From positions 12,615,958-12,679,957 of the forward strand of contig CM026426.1 in assembly GCA_014871385.1 (NCBI GenBank): a stretch of 64,000 nucleotides of DNA, given 5' to 3'. Shown here one piece after another: positions 24,364 to 34,380 of the stretch (position 1 is the first letter of the stretch; the number at the start of each line of letters is the position of its first letter). Source of the DNA: Ceratodon purpureus (Eukaryota > Streptophyta > Bryopsida > Pseudoditrichales > Ditrichaceae). The notes under the pieces were generated by a model. The model worked only from the letters and a program-made list of their open reading frames with translations, did not search any database and was not told the origin of the DNA. A program made the translations under genes and the position numbers.

Positions 24364-24915
24364 ATGTCGGATCTCCAGTGGACAGTGCAGTTCAGTGAAT
24401 TGAAGAAAGGACAATTCGAGATGGTGGCTCAACACGTTATCATCAACCACGTCCTTGATCTTGCCTGTAAGCCTGAGGATTTTTGGAGTAGCATCGACCG
24501 ATTGCACATAGACAGGCAAGCTCTTATGGAGCTCATTCCGCGGCTCGCATGTTTGTCTAAGGCATGGAATGCGGCAATGCGTTCCAGGATGGAGTACGCC
24601 GCTCTTCGAGCTGCGTCTTCTCTGAACAAGAGCAGATTCTGGAATACCCATTGGCTCCGTCGACGGGGCTCCAACCCCTTGGCAGACTTCGACAGGGCAG
24701 TCAGCACTTTCTCCAAGTCATGGAGTCTCCCTGACCCTGTACCAATGAGGTTGAGGATCGCGCCCCTGGGTGATCTGTCGAACGTGGAGCTGTGTTCTTT
24801 GCTCACTTTACTCTCCTCCGGATGGATTCTTGCAGTGAAGGTGAACCCTGGAGATGGTCAGGAGCTGCTTGACAACATATGGGTAACTCCAGCACAGCGA
24901 GCTAAGACCATCTGA
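24364..24915 (+). CDS. F-box-like protein 1 (CACTA cargo)
   Basis: I chose the ATG at 24,364 (MSDLQWTVQFSELKKGQFEM). The frame is open for another 210 bases upstream, but that part is hydrophobic and has no counterpart in the paralogue at 26.2 kb. The N-terminal half (residues about 22-80) has an F-box-like pattern: VIINHVLDLAC, then LMELIPRLACLSKAWNAAMRS, where Leu/Ile positions and the LS/CK..xAW segment match F-box helices. The C-terminal half contains a segment shared with its paralogue (STFSKSWSLPDP...LRIAPLGDLSNVELCSLL). F-box proteins link SCF ubiquitin ligases to substrates through SKP1. No LRR, Kelch or other substrate domain is visible in 183 residues. It is uninterrupted. The F-box call is by pattern only. 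Confidence 0.45.
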   Translation: MSDLQWTVQFSELKKGQFEMVAQHVIINHVLDLACKPEDFWSSIDRLHIDRQALMELIPRLACLSKAWNAAMRSRMEYAALRAASSLNKSRFWNTHWLRRRGSNPLADFDRAVSTFSKSWSLPDPVPMRLRIAPLGDLSNVELCSLLTLLSSGWILAVKVNPGDGQELLDNIWVTPAQRAKTI

Positions 24916-26207
24916 AGGTACCCAATTTTCAATTCCTTTTCGCTTTTATATATTTGTTGTCGCTCTAAGTCATTACTCCCTGCTTAGCGTCTTGACTGCT
25001 TTCGCATACGTAATCGGAGATTTTTTTATTATTTTGTAACATACCTGTTTTTGAATATATGTGTATGGGTATTATGTTCCTGACACGGCAATCTTGTGTC
25101 TGTTACTGATGCATGCAGGAAGCGGCTGCTATAATGGAATACGCTAGGACTGTAACTAGGGCGTAGTTATTTTGTGGGACAATGAACACTTTGTTTTGTC
25201 ATGAACCCTGTTCTTCTAATGATCAATCTTCAGAACTTCTTTGGATTTGAATATGTTGTAGCCCATTACTTTTTTTGTACGCAGTAAGGCTCGAGGTCAG
25301 ACAATTAATAACTTCATTTTTTTGAAGTCCTGTAAATTCTGCCGGTTCGAGGAGATTTTGATAAATCAGTACTGTTTTCGTCTAGCCGATACTGCTACCC
25401 CTTTTGTGAATGTAATATTAATCAGGTTTTTAATCATGTGAGTGTAATGTTAATAGAGGTTGGTAATAGAGTGGATGGATTGAAGGACTTGGGCAATGGG
25501 AGTAAAACACATCTGGCAGAAATATACATTGTTTGAAGGTTTTAAATGGTCACTATTATTAACTGAGTGTATTGCAAGTAGTACTGTAGTCCACTATACG
25601 TTTTCTGGTCGGTAATTTCTATCTCTAAACTGTTATACATCAGTTAAGTGGGAGATTAGAGAAGCAGGATTTGGTTAGAATGTTAGTGGCCACGGCCGGA
25701 CATGTCTAAGAAACATGTATTACATTACTTTCTGGAGTTGCTGTTAGAATAGTTGTTTCAAGGACATGAATCAGTTTGTAACTCTTGTTATGGAAAGAGA
25801 TGGGCCTTGTGGTAGAGAACATTGTGGAAAAAATATGCATTAGGAGGGGAGACGGGAAGTTTCGAAGGGAATCACATTGGCGCCTATGATGGATTCAGAA
25901 GAGTATCTACACCTCCTGGTCATCCAAAACTAAGGTACAGCCCTATCCATCAACCTTTGCGAAATGCATGCCTATTTAGTCTCGGTCCTCCACGCAGTGA
26001 GTGGACTGTGTCGGCTACATAATAGGACTCCCTCTTCTGCACTCACAGAGATAAAAACTGTAGAGGTTGTAAGGTAGAGCACATGGTAGACAGAAGAGAG
26101 AAGTGTCAAAAGAGGTGGTTCAATCTGCTTCTTGTGCAACACATCACGTCTTGTAGCAGAGAGTTAGTACACCGTCTGAGTTTTGGTACAGAACGTTGAT
26201 TTCAAGA
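24916..26207. other. Spacer between the two F-box-like genes
   Basis: AT-rich, no gene seen. A short ORF at 25,822-26,022 has no support. Confidence 0.4.
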
Positions 26208-26693
26208 ATGGCGAGTGCTTGGGAGAGGGTGTTGTGTGAGCGGGTTTTGTTGAACTTGCTGACAGAGCTGGCTCCGCCTGTGGAACCATGGGATAACGTG
26301 TCGCCAACACTCGGACCCTTGAAGCCGCTGTAGGGATGCACCATAAAGGATGTCTACAACGCCAGGGCGACGTGCAAGCTCTTCCGGGAAATCATCGAAG
26401 GCAGTCCTGAATGGGCGTGTATCAGGTTGGCTCGTTATGATTACTGCAAGGAAGATAAGCCATGGGAGACGCATGACCTTTTTGAGATGCATGCTTTCGC
26501 AGCTAAATGGCGCCTGTTCAGCACGTCGTGGAAACTGGGAACCCCCATATCTGATGAGCGCCTCCGTCTCGCAGACATCGGCACGCTCTCCAACAAGGAG
26601 CTCAGTGACCTCTGGTTCTTGCTCAACAGCTCCAGCAACGAGGAGATAATGCTCGGACCAGATGACAAGCTTCGCTTGAAGGGAGATGTGTAG
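26208..26693 (+). pseudogene. F-box-like protein 2 (CACTA cargo), one stop
   Basis: Paralogue of the gene at 24.4 kb. From ATG 26,208 the frame reads ERVLLNLLTELAPPVEPW, then TAG at 26,331, then in the same frame IKDVYNARATCKLFREIIEG.PEWACIRLARYDY, an F-box-like second half ending in a 'CKxFREI...W' pattern. The C-terminal part has FSTSWKLGTPISDERLRLAD and LSNKELSDLWFLLNSS, matching FSKSWSLPDP and LSNVELCSLLTLLSSG of gene 1. Length (about 161 codons) is close to gene 1. The single TAG makes it a likely pseudogene, though a small unrecognised intron around the stop cannot be excluded. Confidence 0.45.
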
Positions 26694-27676
26694 GTGTATC
26701 CGGCACATCGAGGTTGGTTCGAAGGTTGAGGTTGAGGTATGTAAACCATGCATCCCGTAACCCCCCTTCCATTTTGAGTTGATTGTGAAGTAATTGTCAT
26801 GTGCAATATTCTCTTTTGTTCGTCAAACACCGCTGGTCTTAAACTTTCGGATGCCATTTGCAGGGGATTTCTGCAGTTGGTTGGTAATATATGTTCCGAG
26901 ATTTTGAGAGGCGATATCAATTGCCTCCTGTGACCGCAATACGTGAACGGAGCATTCTTGTGTAGGCGGATATCGGCAGCATAGTAACGAGGTCAACCAG
27001 TTTACATTAGGGGTGGCATTGTAGCAAGTGATTTGCATGCGTTTAATGGGGGCATGTAAATTACGTCAATTTATTATTTAAGAATTTCCTGAAACAGTTT
27101 TTATCCTAAACCATGATTGGCCATACTCCATGTGATTCCCTGAATGTTACTGCGAGTGAACCTATAATTGGCATGTATGTGTGATCCATAAAATGTACAG
27201 GGTAGCTTAATATTCTAGTCCAAACACAACTGTACAAGTGGAGAACAGTGACGTACAGTAAATAATTTATATAGTATAGGTGAATGGAACTTCAGAATGC
27301 GAGGTTATACCCTTGGAAGCACACAAAAAAAGTAAATTAAATTACAAGCAGGATCACTAATTCTAGCATCAACAGTAACTCAGGTCTGGATATTTCAATT
27401 TTCGATATGCACAGCAAATAGGGGACGTCACTAAAGAAATAAATTAGTCAAAAAATTTACTGCGAAATCTATATCCAGCAGGATAAAAATGTTTTTATTT
27501 ACAGAAATGGATGTGACACGTCAACATATTTTGATGACATGGCGAACACAGTCATCGGGGAAAAGGGTTGTAAGATGACCAAAACAACATAGCCAATTCA
27601 ACAAATCCCTGTTGAGAACTGTCCAAGTCAACGTGACCTATTCAACAGGGCGAATCAACGAATTTTTGTTAGAATT
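26694..27676. other. CACTA right subterminal region
   Basis: No gene. From about 27,510 to the end there are several TTCAACA/GTCAACG/ATCAACG copies in both orientations, mirroring the left end, which are candidate TnpA-binding motifs. Confidence 0.6.
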
Positions 27677-27708
27677 GTGTTGATATGGACAAAAAATTTC
27701 TACTAGTG
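27677..27708 (-). repeat. Right terminal inverted repeat of CACTA element
   Basis: Reads inwards on the minus strand as CACTAGTAGAAATTTTTTG then TCCATATCAACA. The first 12 bases match the left end perfectly. Confidence 0.9.
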
Positions 27709-27711
27709 GTA
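27709..27711. repeat. Right target-site duplication GTA
   Basis: GTA follows TACTAGTG directly and equals the left flank at 6,410-6,412. Confidence 0.88.
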
Positions 27712-28358
27712 GCCCTCTATTTAGAGGCCCTCAATTCAGACTCCGCTGTCAAGTGGCCAATTCATGAGCAACTGGCCAACATATTTAGGACCAGAAACCC
27801 ATTGTATTTTGGATACTTAAGAGCGTTCATTTTTTCTTGAAGTTTCTGCTTCTGAAGAGTTTAGGAAAGAAAAGCAAGTGGCTTTATTCTTCACAAAATA
27901 GGACTTACGAGATATATTCTCAATCCGTATGACAAACTGTGTTCAGAGAACGGAATTATTCATTGTAATCACTTTCTTGGGCTAAATTGGATGTAATTTC
28001 GTAAACCATGGACCTAAACTTTCAGCAAACGTTTCCAAGCAATCGAGTATAATGGGAAGAGAAGATAACCCGTCACTGCCAGTGAGTATACAATTTCGCA
28101 ATTCAGTCTAGTCTGAGTATCATGGATTCTCAAAACTGCCAAGTACCACCAAAAAGTTACAAACACAGTCTCCACAAACGTCCAATTGTTTACGAAGTCC
28201 CGACTACCTCCTTTCTAGAAAGTAATCACAACTACAAACAAGTCAAAACACTTATGTACAAATCAACCCACTCCCAACTACAAAATGGGATGAGTTCGAC
28301 ATCAACACTGACGTCTACTTTGCTGAGGCTGCGACCTTCCCCGCATCAACACTGACGT
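27712..28358. other. Spacer right of CACTA element
   Basis: No gene. It contains the first unit of a 44-bp duplication at its right end. Confidence 0.45.
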
Positions 28359-28388
28359 CTACTTTGCTGAGGCTGCAACCTTCCCCGC
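28301..28388. repeat. 44-bp tandem duplication at the end of a gene
   Basis: ATCAACACTGACGTCTACTT ... GGCTGC(G/A)ACCTTCCCCGC occurs at 28,301-28,344 and again at 28,345-28,388 with one difference. It covers the C-terminal codons and stop of the minus-strand gene ending at 28,359, so the duplication copied or replaced its C-terminus. Confidence 0.9.
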
Positions 28389-31121
28389 TGCTGCTCTTGT
28401 CACCTTCGACACACTAAGCCTTTGAACGACGGGCTTCTTTGCCTTGCTGTTCTTCGTGCCTTTTTTCCCACCCAACTTTGTGGCAGGAGCTTCCTCATGG
28501 TCCGAGGCGCCTTCCTCTGTTGCGTGATTAAATTCACCTTCTTCGACTCCTTCCCCCCCCTCATTGTCGTTATCGTCCTCAAAGTCCTCTGTTGTCTTCA
28601 GCAATTTTGATTCTTCAAGTGCTTCCGCTGCCACAACCTTCAAGGCCCCCCTCGAGCGTTTCGGTGTGTCTTTGCCACCTTCAGCAGCTTGCGCTTGCAG
28701 TCTCTTCTGTTTTGGAGTGCCCTTCATAGCAGCTGGTTCAGTACAGTCCCCTTTCCACGTCTAGGTGTGACAACTTGGGCGTTTGTCTCAGGGGTCCTAT
28801 TGAAGTTCTCCATAGATCTTGGCGTCATCACCTGCTCCTCGATGCTATCAAGATCAAGACTCGTCTGTACACCTTTCCTGCGTCTAGGCGAGCAGGCAAT
28901 TTGGACATCTGGTTCACCCTAATCCGTAACAGGTGCTTCTGATCGCCTCTGGATCTCAGGGAGCCTTCCAAGTCCGGACTCTCGCGTATCGAATTTCCTT
29001 GATAAAACCTGAAAGCTCCCAACAAAGGGGCTTATCGTGTTTGATCGTGCTGACCGATTCTCACCCCTCGACATTGATCGGGATGTTCGAGCTGGATCTG
29101 CATTGATGGAAAACACGACACCATGCAGGCCTGATTAGTCCACGTCAAACATAGCAACTCCTTGTAACAACTATGAACATATACTAAACGGACAGAGGTT
29201 ACAGTCACATTTGAGTAACACCTAGAATCTTCTGGCAATATCAAGTAACAACAGTAACTTCACATGAATCCGTAGTGAATGTTTAAACCTCTCCTACAAC
29301 TTATATGTACAACTATGAACTCTTCCTCTGTGATATGACCGAACATAATCTTCTATTAAACTGAAGCATTTGCACGAAAACACTATAAAGACACAATACA
29401 TTGAAATGAATTAGCATTGCCTTGAATATGCTGCAATGAACTTCTAGGGAGTATAGACTAGGTCATATAAAGCCCAAGATCAGATCGTGTATAGAAGTCC
29501 CTAAGCCATATCTACAACTTCCTATGATGCAACACATACATCCTCCCACTCTCATACTTCATTACAAAACAACTGCAAGTCATTGCGGTCCACAGTTCGT
29601 ACCTTGGAAGCCTGGGCCAACATTCTAGGACTTGCAAATATCCCATGGATCCAACTGCGCTCTGCCATTATCCACCTCAGGCTTCGTGATCCCCGCCATT
29701 ATCCACCAATCTCGATGCTGCTCAGAGTTGCAACCTTCAAACATGCACTTAGTATTGCTGGAAAAGTGTGTATACGCACACCACGTATGATAAGGGTGGC
29801 GGCATGAAGACAATCTGCAATCCCACGCAGGCTCGAAGCCTCTTGTACAAAATGGACAAGGTGGGATTTCCAAGCATAGAACTGGCACATGAATACTCCC
29901 ACAATCAAGATAAAGAAAAGGCAAAGGGGCTGGGTGCAGCGTAGGACGCTTGTAAGCACTCTTCATTTCTCTCAGCTGATTGTTGAGTGCAACCCTATGT
30001 CGTTTCCAGAGATCTTGTTACTTCATAGCGCTGCCCCACGCTTGTTCCGCCTCTTGGCATTTGACCTCAGCAACCTCCCCTTCAGAGGCTGTCCCGCCAA
30101 GAAACAACGCCTTCATCTGCTCGATGGCCCCCAATTGTGACTCGACCTTCCTTCGCGCCCGCTCAAGCTCCGATACAGCGGAGTCGATCTCTGTTGTGCA
30201 CCCCGGCTCTGCAGACGTGAGCCCTTCGACATGTCGTTCCTTCATCTCACAATCGGCCTGTAATGCCGCAAGTGTTTCTTGTGCAGTTGAGAGGAGTGAC
30301 CGACCATAATCCACCTGTGAGGAGACCTTCACCAGCTCCAGTTTGGCACGCTCTTTTTCTTCACTTAACCGGCTCACAAGCGCCTCCAAAGTCGGCGCTT
30401 CTCTCTCCAGGAGGGAAAGATACTCCTGCCACTCCCCGATTGCCATCGCTCGGTAATCCACCGGTGCCTCGAGCAAGACGCCACTTGGTGTTCGATGCTC
30501 GCCACTCACAGTTCCTTGAACCTCTGCAAAACCACTGGCATTGCTGAGACCGCCTCCGTCATCTGCGTCGTCTTCAATAAACTCGCAAACCGGGACCTTT
30601 CCGGCCTTGGCAGCATCTCTCTCCTGGTTTATCCTGCGCAATTGGTCGCGGCAACTCCACTCTGCGTGCACACACCAGTTTACAGCCTTCTCCCCTTTCT
30701 TAAGCTCATACGCCAAACCCTTCGCCTCCGCTGCGTTGATCAACCTAGTATTCGGCACTTGAGTTCGTTGGTGTGTGATCATCCACATGCACTCGACCTT
30801 TCTCACCCATTCCACGTCCTCTGACCAGGAATAAGAGTATCCATTGCTAACCTTCTGGGCGAACAACTTCTCAATCTCCGCTTCAGTTACATGCAGCGGT
30901 ATTTTCAAGCGCTTTGGTGGTATTCCCTGGTTGCTCAAACCATACTTCTTCTCGAAATCAGTCTTCTTCACTAGCTCAACTCGGTTCCACAGAAGATCAG
31001 GCTTCTCGGCGTATAGCGGATCCACCCACGAGAGCGACGAAGCACCTTCGACCTTAATTTTCTTCTTCAACCTGGGGTTTGCTCTCTCGCACTCACTCGG
31101 CTCTTCCTCCGTATAACTCAT
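28359..31121 (-). pseudogene. VNW-domain / coiled-coil / RING-like family protein, copy A
   Basis: Exon 1 runs from ATG 31,121 to about 29,603 (donor CCAAG|GTACG); exon 2 starts after AATGCAG near 29,098. N-terminal domain: YSYSWSEDVEWVRKVECMWM ... NAAEAKGLAYELKKGEKAVNWC. A long charged coiled coil follows (residues about 230-360), then a Cys/His module: CPFCTRGFEPAWDCRLSSC, RHPYHTWC, KCMFEGC and HRDWWIMAG, resembling a RING/PHD-type zinc fold. Exon 2 is a Ser/Arg-rich then Glu/Lys-rich tail. Breaks: TAA 30,020, TAG 29,627, TAG near 28,920 and a frameshift near 28,752. Copies B and C on either strand share the coiled-coil plus Cys/His layout. The role is unknown; a gag-like or transposon-accessory protein is one possibility, a lineage-specific ubiquitin-ligase-like family another. 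Confidence 0.6.
29117..29602. other. Intron of copy A
   Basis: AT-rich, no other gene seen. Bounded by a GTACG donor and an AATGCAG acceptor on the minus strand. Confidence 0.5.
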
Positions 31122-31603
31122 GTTTTTTTTTCAGGATATGCGTTAACCCTAATACCTGACACAAACTACAGCGAAAAACTCGTGACAACTCCAAAAATAT
31201 CAGTGTCCTGCAACTCTCATCAAGTTCTACACTGAGCTTCGTATGCAAAACTTCACGTCACGTTGCAAATGGCACTGAATACTGTCCAGACAGTGAGACA
31301 ACACGCTGCCGTCAGCCGCCATCATCTCCTACTTCCCTCCCGCCCCTCCCCGCAACCACTCGATCATAAACCCTAGCAAATGAACGGGCAAGATTACATC
31401 CGCTTAAACCCTCATGGTACCCGAAGCTTCCCTGTTCCCGAAGCTCTGTGGTGTGGGTGCCTTACGAGGTGGCGGGAACGCGATACTCATCAGACTGAGT
31501 AGGACTGATCGACACCGTTGCTCTTTCCCTCCAACGGATCAATGGCGCCTGAGCGTGGGAAATTAATGATGAGGCGCGTACTGACAGCTCGACCGCTCAT
31601 CAA
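31122..31603. other. Intergenic region between divergent ORFs
   Basis: No gene. It sits between the start of copy A (-) and an ORF on the plus strand and may act as promoter for both. No clear TATA box is seen. Confidence 0.4.
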
Positions 31604-32718
31604 ATGCCAGCTCGTTATGGACTTCAAGTAACTCCCCTCATGTCGCCCTTGAGGCACCCAACCATGCATCTACCTTTTGTGGACTTAACTGAGCCCTATG
31701 ATATTACTCAAGAGGCTGATGTGTCTCCGAGTGTGTCTCATTGTGTCTCTGCATGTGCGGTTCACTTTCCTCGTAATAGTAACCCTGAGGAACAGAATAA
31801 TCATGTTTGGTGTTCCATTGGCCCTCAGAGAAAGGTCAGGCCAATTTATAAAGGCGTACCTAAAAAAGTGCCCCCTTAGTACGCCCAAACTCCAGGGCAA
31901 ATGCCCCGAGATGTGGAATTTCTGCCCACTGGTTCTGAAAGGCAGTCATATGTCCCTTCTGTTGATTCGCAGAATGCTTCAAGTCATTAGGGGAAAAATG
32001 GGGTCTCCAACGGGCCTTTGGTCGGAATCCGTGCCTCAAAATTTGGCCATGCCCGTGCTCTTTACCTACTGGCACCAATGGTGCCAGCAGGTCGCCAAAT
32101 TGGCATTTGGGGGGTCCAGCCAATCGCTTGCAGTGAAGGCGTTGCCCACTGCTGTCATTCCATTGGACAATACGAGCAGTAATGACACTGTCAACGAGCG
32201 TGTGCCCACTGCTGTCACCCCATTGGACAGTAGCGGATTCCGTTGTCAGCGGGGCGAATTTTGTTGCCAGCGGGCAGGATATCCACCAATGAGATTTCGC
32301 AGAGAGGTGTCAGCGGGCAGCAGTTCACCTACCTTCGGGCTGTCTTACAAGGCCCGTTGGAGACCCCATTTTTCCCCTAATGTCTTCTGGTGTTTCTAGT
32401 GAGTATGTATACGATCTAGAGTTGGATAAAATGTTGATTGATTTCGACTTAGAGTTGTTTGAGCGTGGGCAGCTTGTTAGCAGGAATACAGGTGAAAGTA
32501 GAACGTGGAAGGAGAGTACGGAGTGTGAAGGTCTTGATGCGGTTGTGCGAGGTTCAGGAGGAGGAACTGTTCCCGTGGTTCAGCCTCCAGTTTCGGAGCA
32601 GCGTCCAGTAGCAAATCCATTTAGCGGTGTTACCTATTTCATTCAGATCAATAATGGAATGGAGGTAGATTACGAGAAGTTCATTAGGGGCCTACTAAAT
32701 TCGAACAATCCGAATTGA
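31604..32718 (+). pseudogene. Unrecognised ORF split by a MITE insertion
   Basis: Left part: frame from ATG 31,604 (91 codons), TAG at 31,877, then the same frame continues as YAQTPGQMPRDVEFLPTGSE and RQSYVPSVDSQNASS up to the MITE. Right part (from 32,380, another frame): EYVYDLELDKMLIDFDLELF ... a Gly/Val/Pro-rich linker ... TYFIQINNGMEVDYEKFIRG, stop 32,716. No family was recognised. Removing the MITE plus one 3-bp flank takes out 399 bases, which keeps frame, so an additional frameshift or an intron must separate the two parts. It could also be two unrelated ORFs. Confidence 0.35.
31986..32381. mobile_element. 396-bp MITE with 33-bp perfect terminal inverted repeats
   Basis: 31,986-32,018 (ATTAGGGGAAAAATGGGGTC then TCCAACGGGCCTT) is the exact reverse complement of 32,349-32,381. 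Both flanks are GTC, a candidate 3-bp target duplication. The interior is GC-richer than the surroundings, has no transposase, and includes a 60-bp-period direct repeat (GCCCACTGCTGTCA at 32,144 and 32,204, each followed by CCATTGGACA). A 3-bp duplication would suit PIF/Harbinger or CACTA; a TA duplication with shorter ends is also possible because TTA...TAA is palindromic here. Confidence 0.85.
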
Positions 32719-33519
32719 TTCCTGACTATGCTTTCCTCCTCATTGTAGAAAGAAATGAATAATTGCATGAAGAGGTTTTACTGCAAGTCACGGTAGATCT
32801 TGTTATACTTTCTATAAATAAAACGTAGCAAGTTTACGGATTACGTGTAGTTATTATTTCTAGGTATAATCATATTCATGTTTTTTGTGTTCAAACTTTG
32901 TAAAAACATTTAATGTATAATTATAATAACATCCAAAAATAATATAAAAATATACACTTCATATATTTGGAAAAAATACTATAACTCATGTAAAAAATGA
33001 TGACACTCAAAACCATGAAAATTCCCAAATTGATGAATATGGTGTTTATATGGTTCATGTGTAATGTCTCATGCTTGTTTCAAGTTCACTGGTGGTTATG
33101 GAGTGATTAAGTGTAGCACTGCAGGAAGGTTTTATGTTTTGTTACTTTGGTTTTGTTAGGGATGTATGTGTGCTAGTACTGTGGAATAGTGTTGTGCTAG
33201 GTAGTGTTGTAATAAGCTGTGTGAAGTTGTTTACCTTGTATTTGGTTCTGATCGATTGGTTTTGAGTTGTGTGAATTTATCAAGAGTTCCCTGTGTGCAG
33301 TTTTGCGAAGGGGATCTAATACGTGTTTGTATTTTTAAAATTATTTTTAATTGAGTGTTATTTGAAACTATAGATGACTGTTTGCACACAATTCTCATTG
33401 ACTTGTTTTTTAATCGGATGGATCTGATGGATGATAATTTTCTTTTCATCTCTTTATTTTGTAGCTTTTCATTCAAAATTGAAATGTGAAGCATGGTTAC
33501 GGCTCCGGGAATTCCGCGG

Positions 33520-33552
33520 AGCAGCAGGTTACGGCTGGTAACCCTGCTGCTC
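33520..33552. repeat. Inverted repeat / hairpin
   Basis: GAGCAGCAGGTTAC is followed after a short loop by GTAACCCTGCTGCTC; the arms pair with one extra base. It lies in a local GC-rich block surrounded by AT-rich DNA. It could be an element end or a transcribed hairpin. Confidence 0.7.
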
Positions 33553-34080
33553 TCAGCGAATCAAAAATAGCCACGTTAGTTTTCTTGAACCCCCAGTCGG
33601 TTACGGGTGAGTAACTGGCGAGCCGCGCTGGACATAGCCAGCCCGGTGGCCCGTCGAGCTGTCACCGGCCCACCGGCCCATTAGGTTACTACCCACCCAG
33701 TACCGTCTTCATCTTCCTGTTCTGTTCGGATTAATCTCACGTTTTTCTTGAGGCATATTGCAAAGGTTTATTTGAGAGCTTGAGCGCAGGATTGAGATTT
33801 TGCAGTTTTGTTTGAGCGCGTAGTTGTTGTAGAACGAGAAATTTAAATTGTCCGTTCATTTGACTGAGAAGTGAGCCCTGGAAGCATGAGAGAAGTGCGG
33901 TCTTTTGCTCGGATTCTCAAACCGTGATTGCGTCCCCGATGGCGATCGGTTGCAGCGGCGCGCATGGACTCGCTACTGTGTTCGTGTCTTTGTAAGATGT
34001 GAATCCTTCCGCGTGCTCCTGTCAATTTCAGTGTATTAGCTCAATTGAATTCTTCAGGTGCAAGCTAGGGTTTCAGTTCA

Positions 34081-34380
34081 TTGAATGCACAGAACGGTGA
34101 GAATTAATTCTTCATTTGAAAGAATGCAGTGATCCCTCTGTTGTGAAGGTTTTTCATGTTGAAGTTATCTTAGCAATCGGCATTGTTGATGGCATTGTTG
34201 ATCGCTGTGTTCATGTCGCTCGGCATGTACTGGTTTTAGTTCTGCAGTCATTATGTTAAATTCGTTGAATGCACGGAACACCGAAAACTAATCCTGGGTT
34301 TGATACCCTGCAGTGATGTAATTCTTCGTTGCAAGCTGAAGTTATCTTGGTAGGCGGGAGGACTTTTACTTCTCCTTCAT
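34081..34380. repeat. Two-copy diverged tandem repeat, 184-bp period
   Basis: TTGAATGCAC(A/G)GAAC at 34,081 and 34,265 is followed in both copies by a GCAGTGAT segment and by GAAGTTATCTT(A/G)G. No coding signal. Confidence 0.7.

Larger units (their letters stand above)
6413..27708. mobile_element. Complete 21.3-kb CACTA (En/Spm) DNA transposon
   Basis: The left end reads CACTAGTAGAAA and the right end reads TTTCTACTAGTG, its exact reverse complement. The similarity continues inwards: TGTGGTCCAAATCAACG on the left against TTTTGTCCATATCAACA from the right. The 3 bases outside each end are GTA, the 3-bp target duplication expected of CACTA elements. Both ends carry subterminal copies of a short ATCAACG/GTTGATT-like motif in both orientations, as expected for binding sites of a TnpA-type protein. 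Inside are a tnp2-type transposase gene (-), a TnpA-like gene (+) and extra genes not needed for transposition. The transposase carries two in-frame stops, so this copy is probably not self-sufficient now. Confidence 0.92.

Noticed and set aside
30263..31116. Plus-strand ORFs over 30.2-31.1 kb
   Set aside because: Shadows of the long minus-strand exon of copy A.
31986..32381. Stowaway-type (Tc1/mariner) assignment of the MITE
   Set aside because: Possible if TA is the duplication, but the longer perfect arms reach ATTAGGGG and the GTC flanks fit a 3-bp duplication better, so the superfamily is left open.
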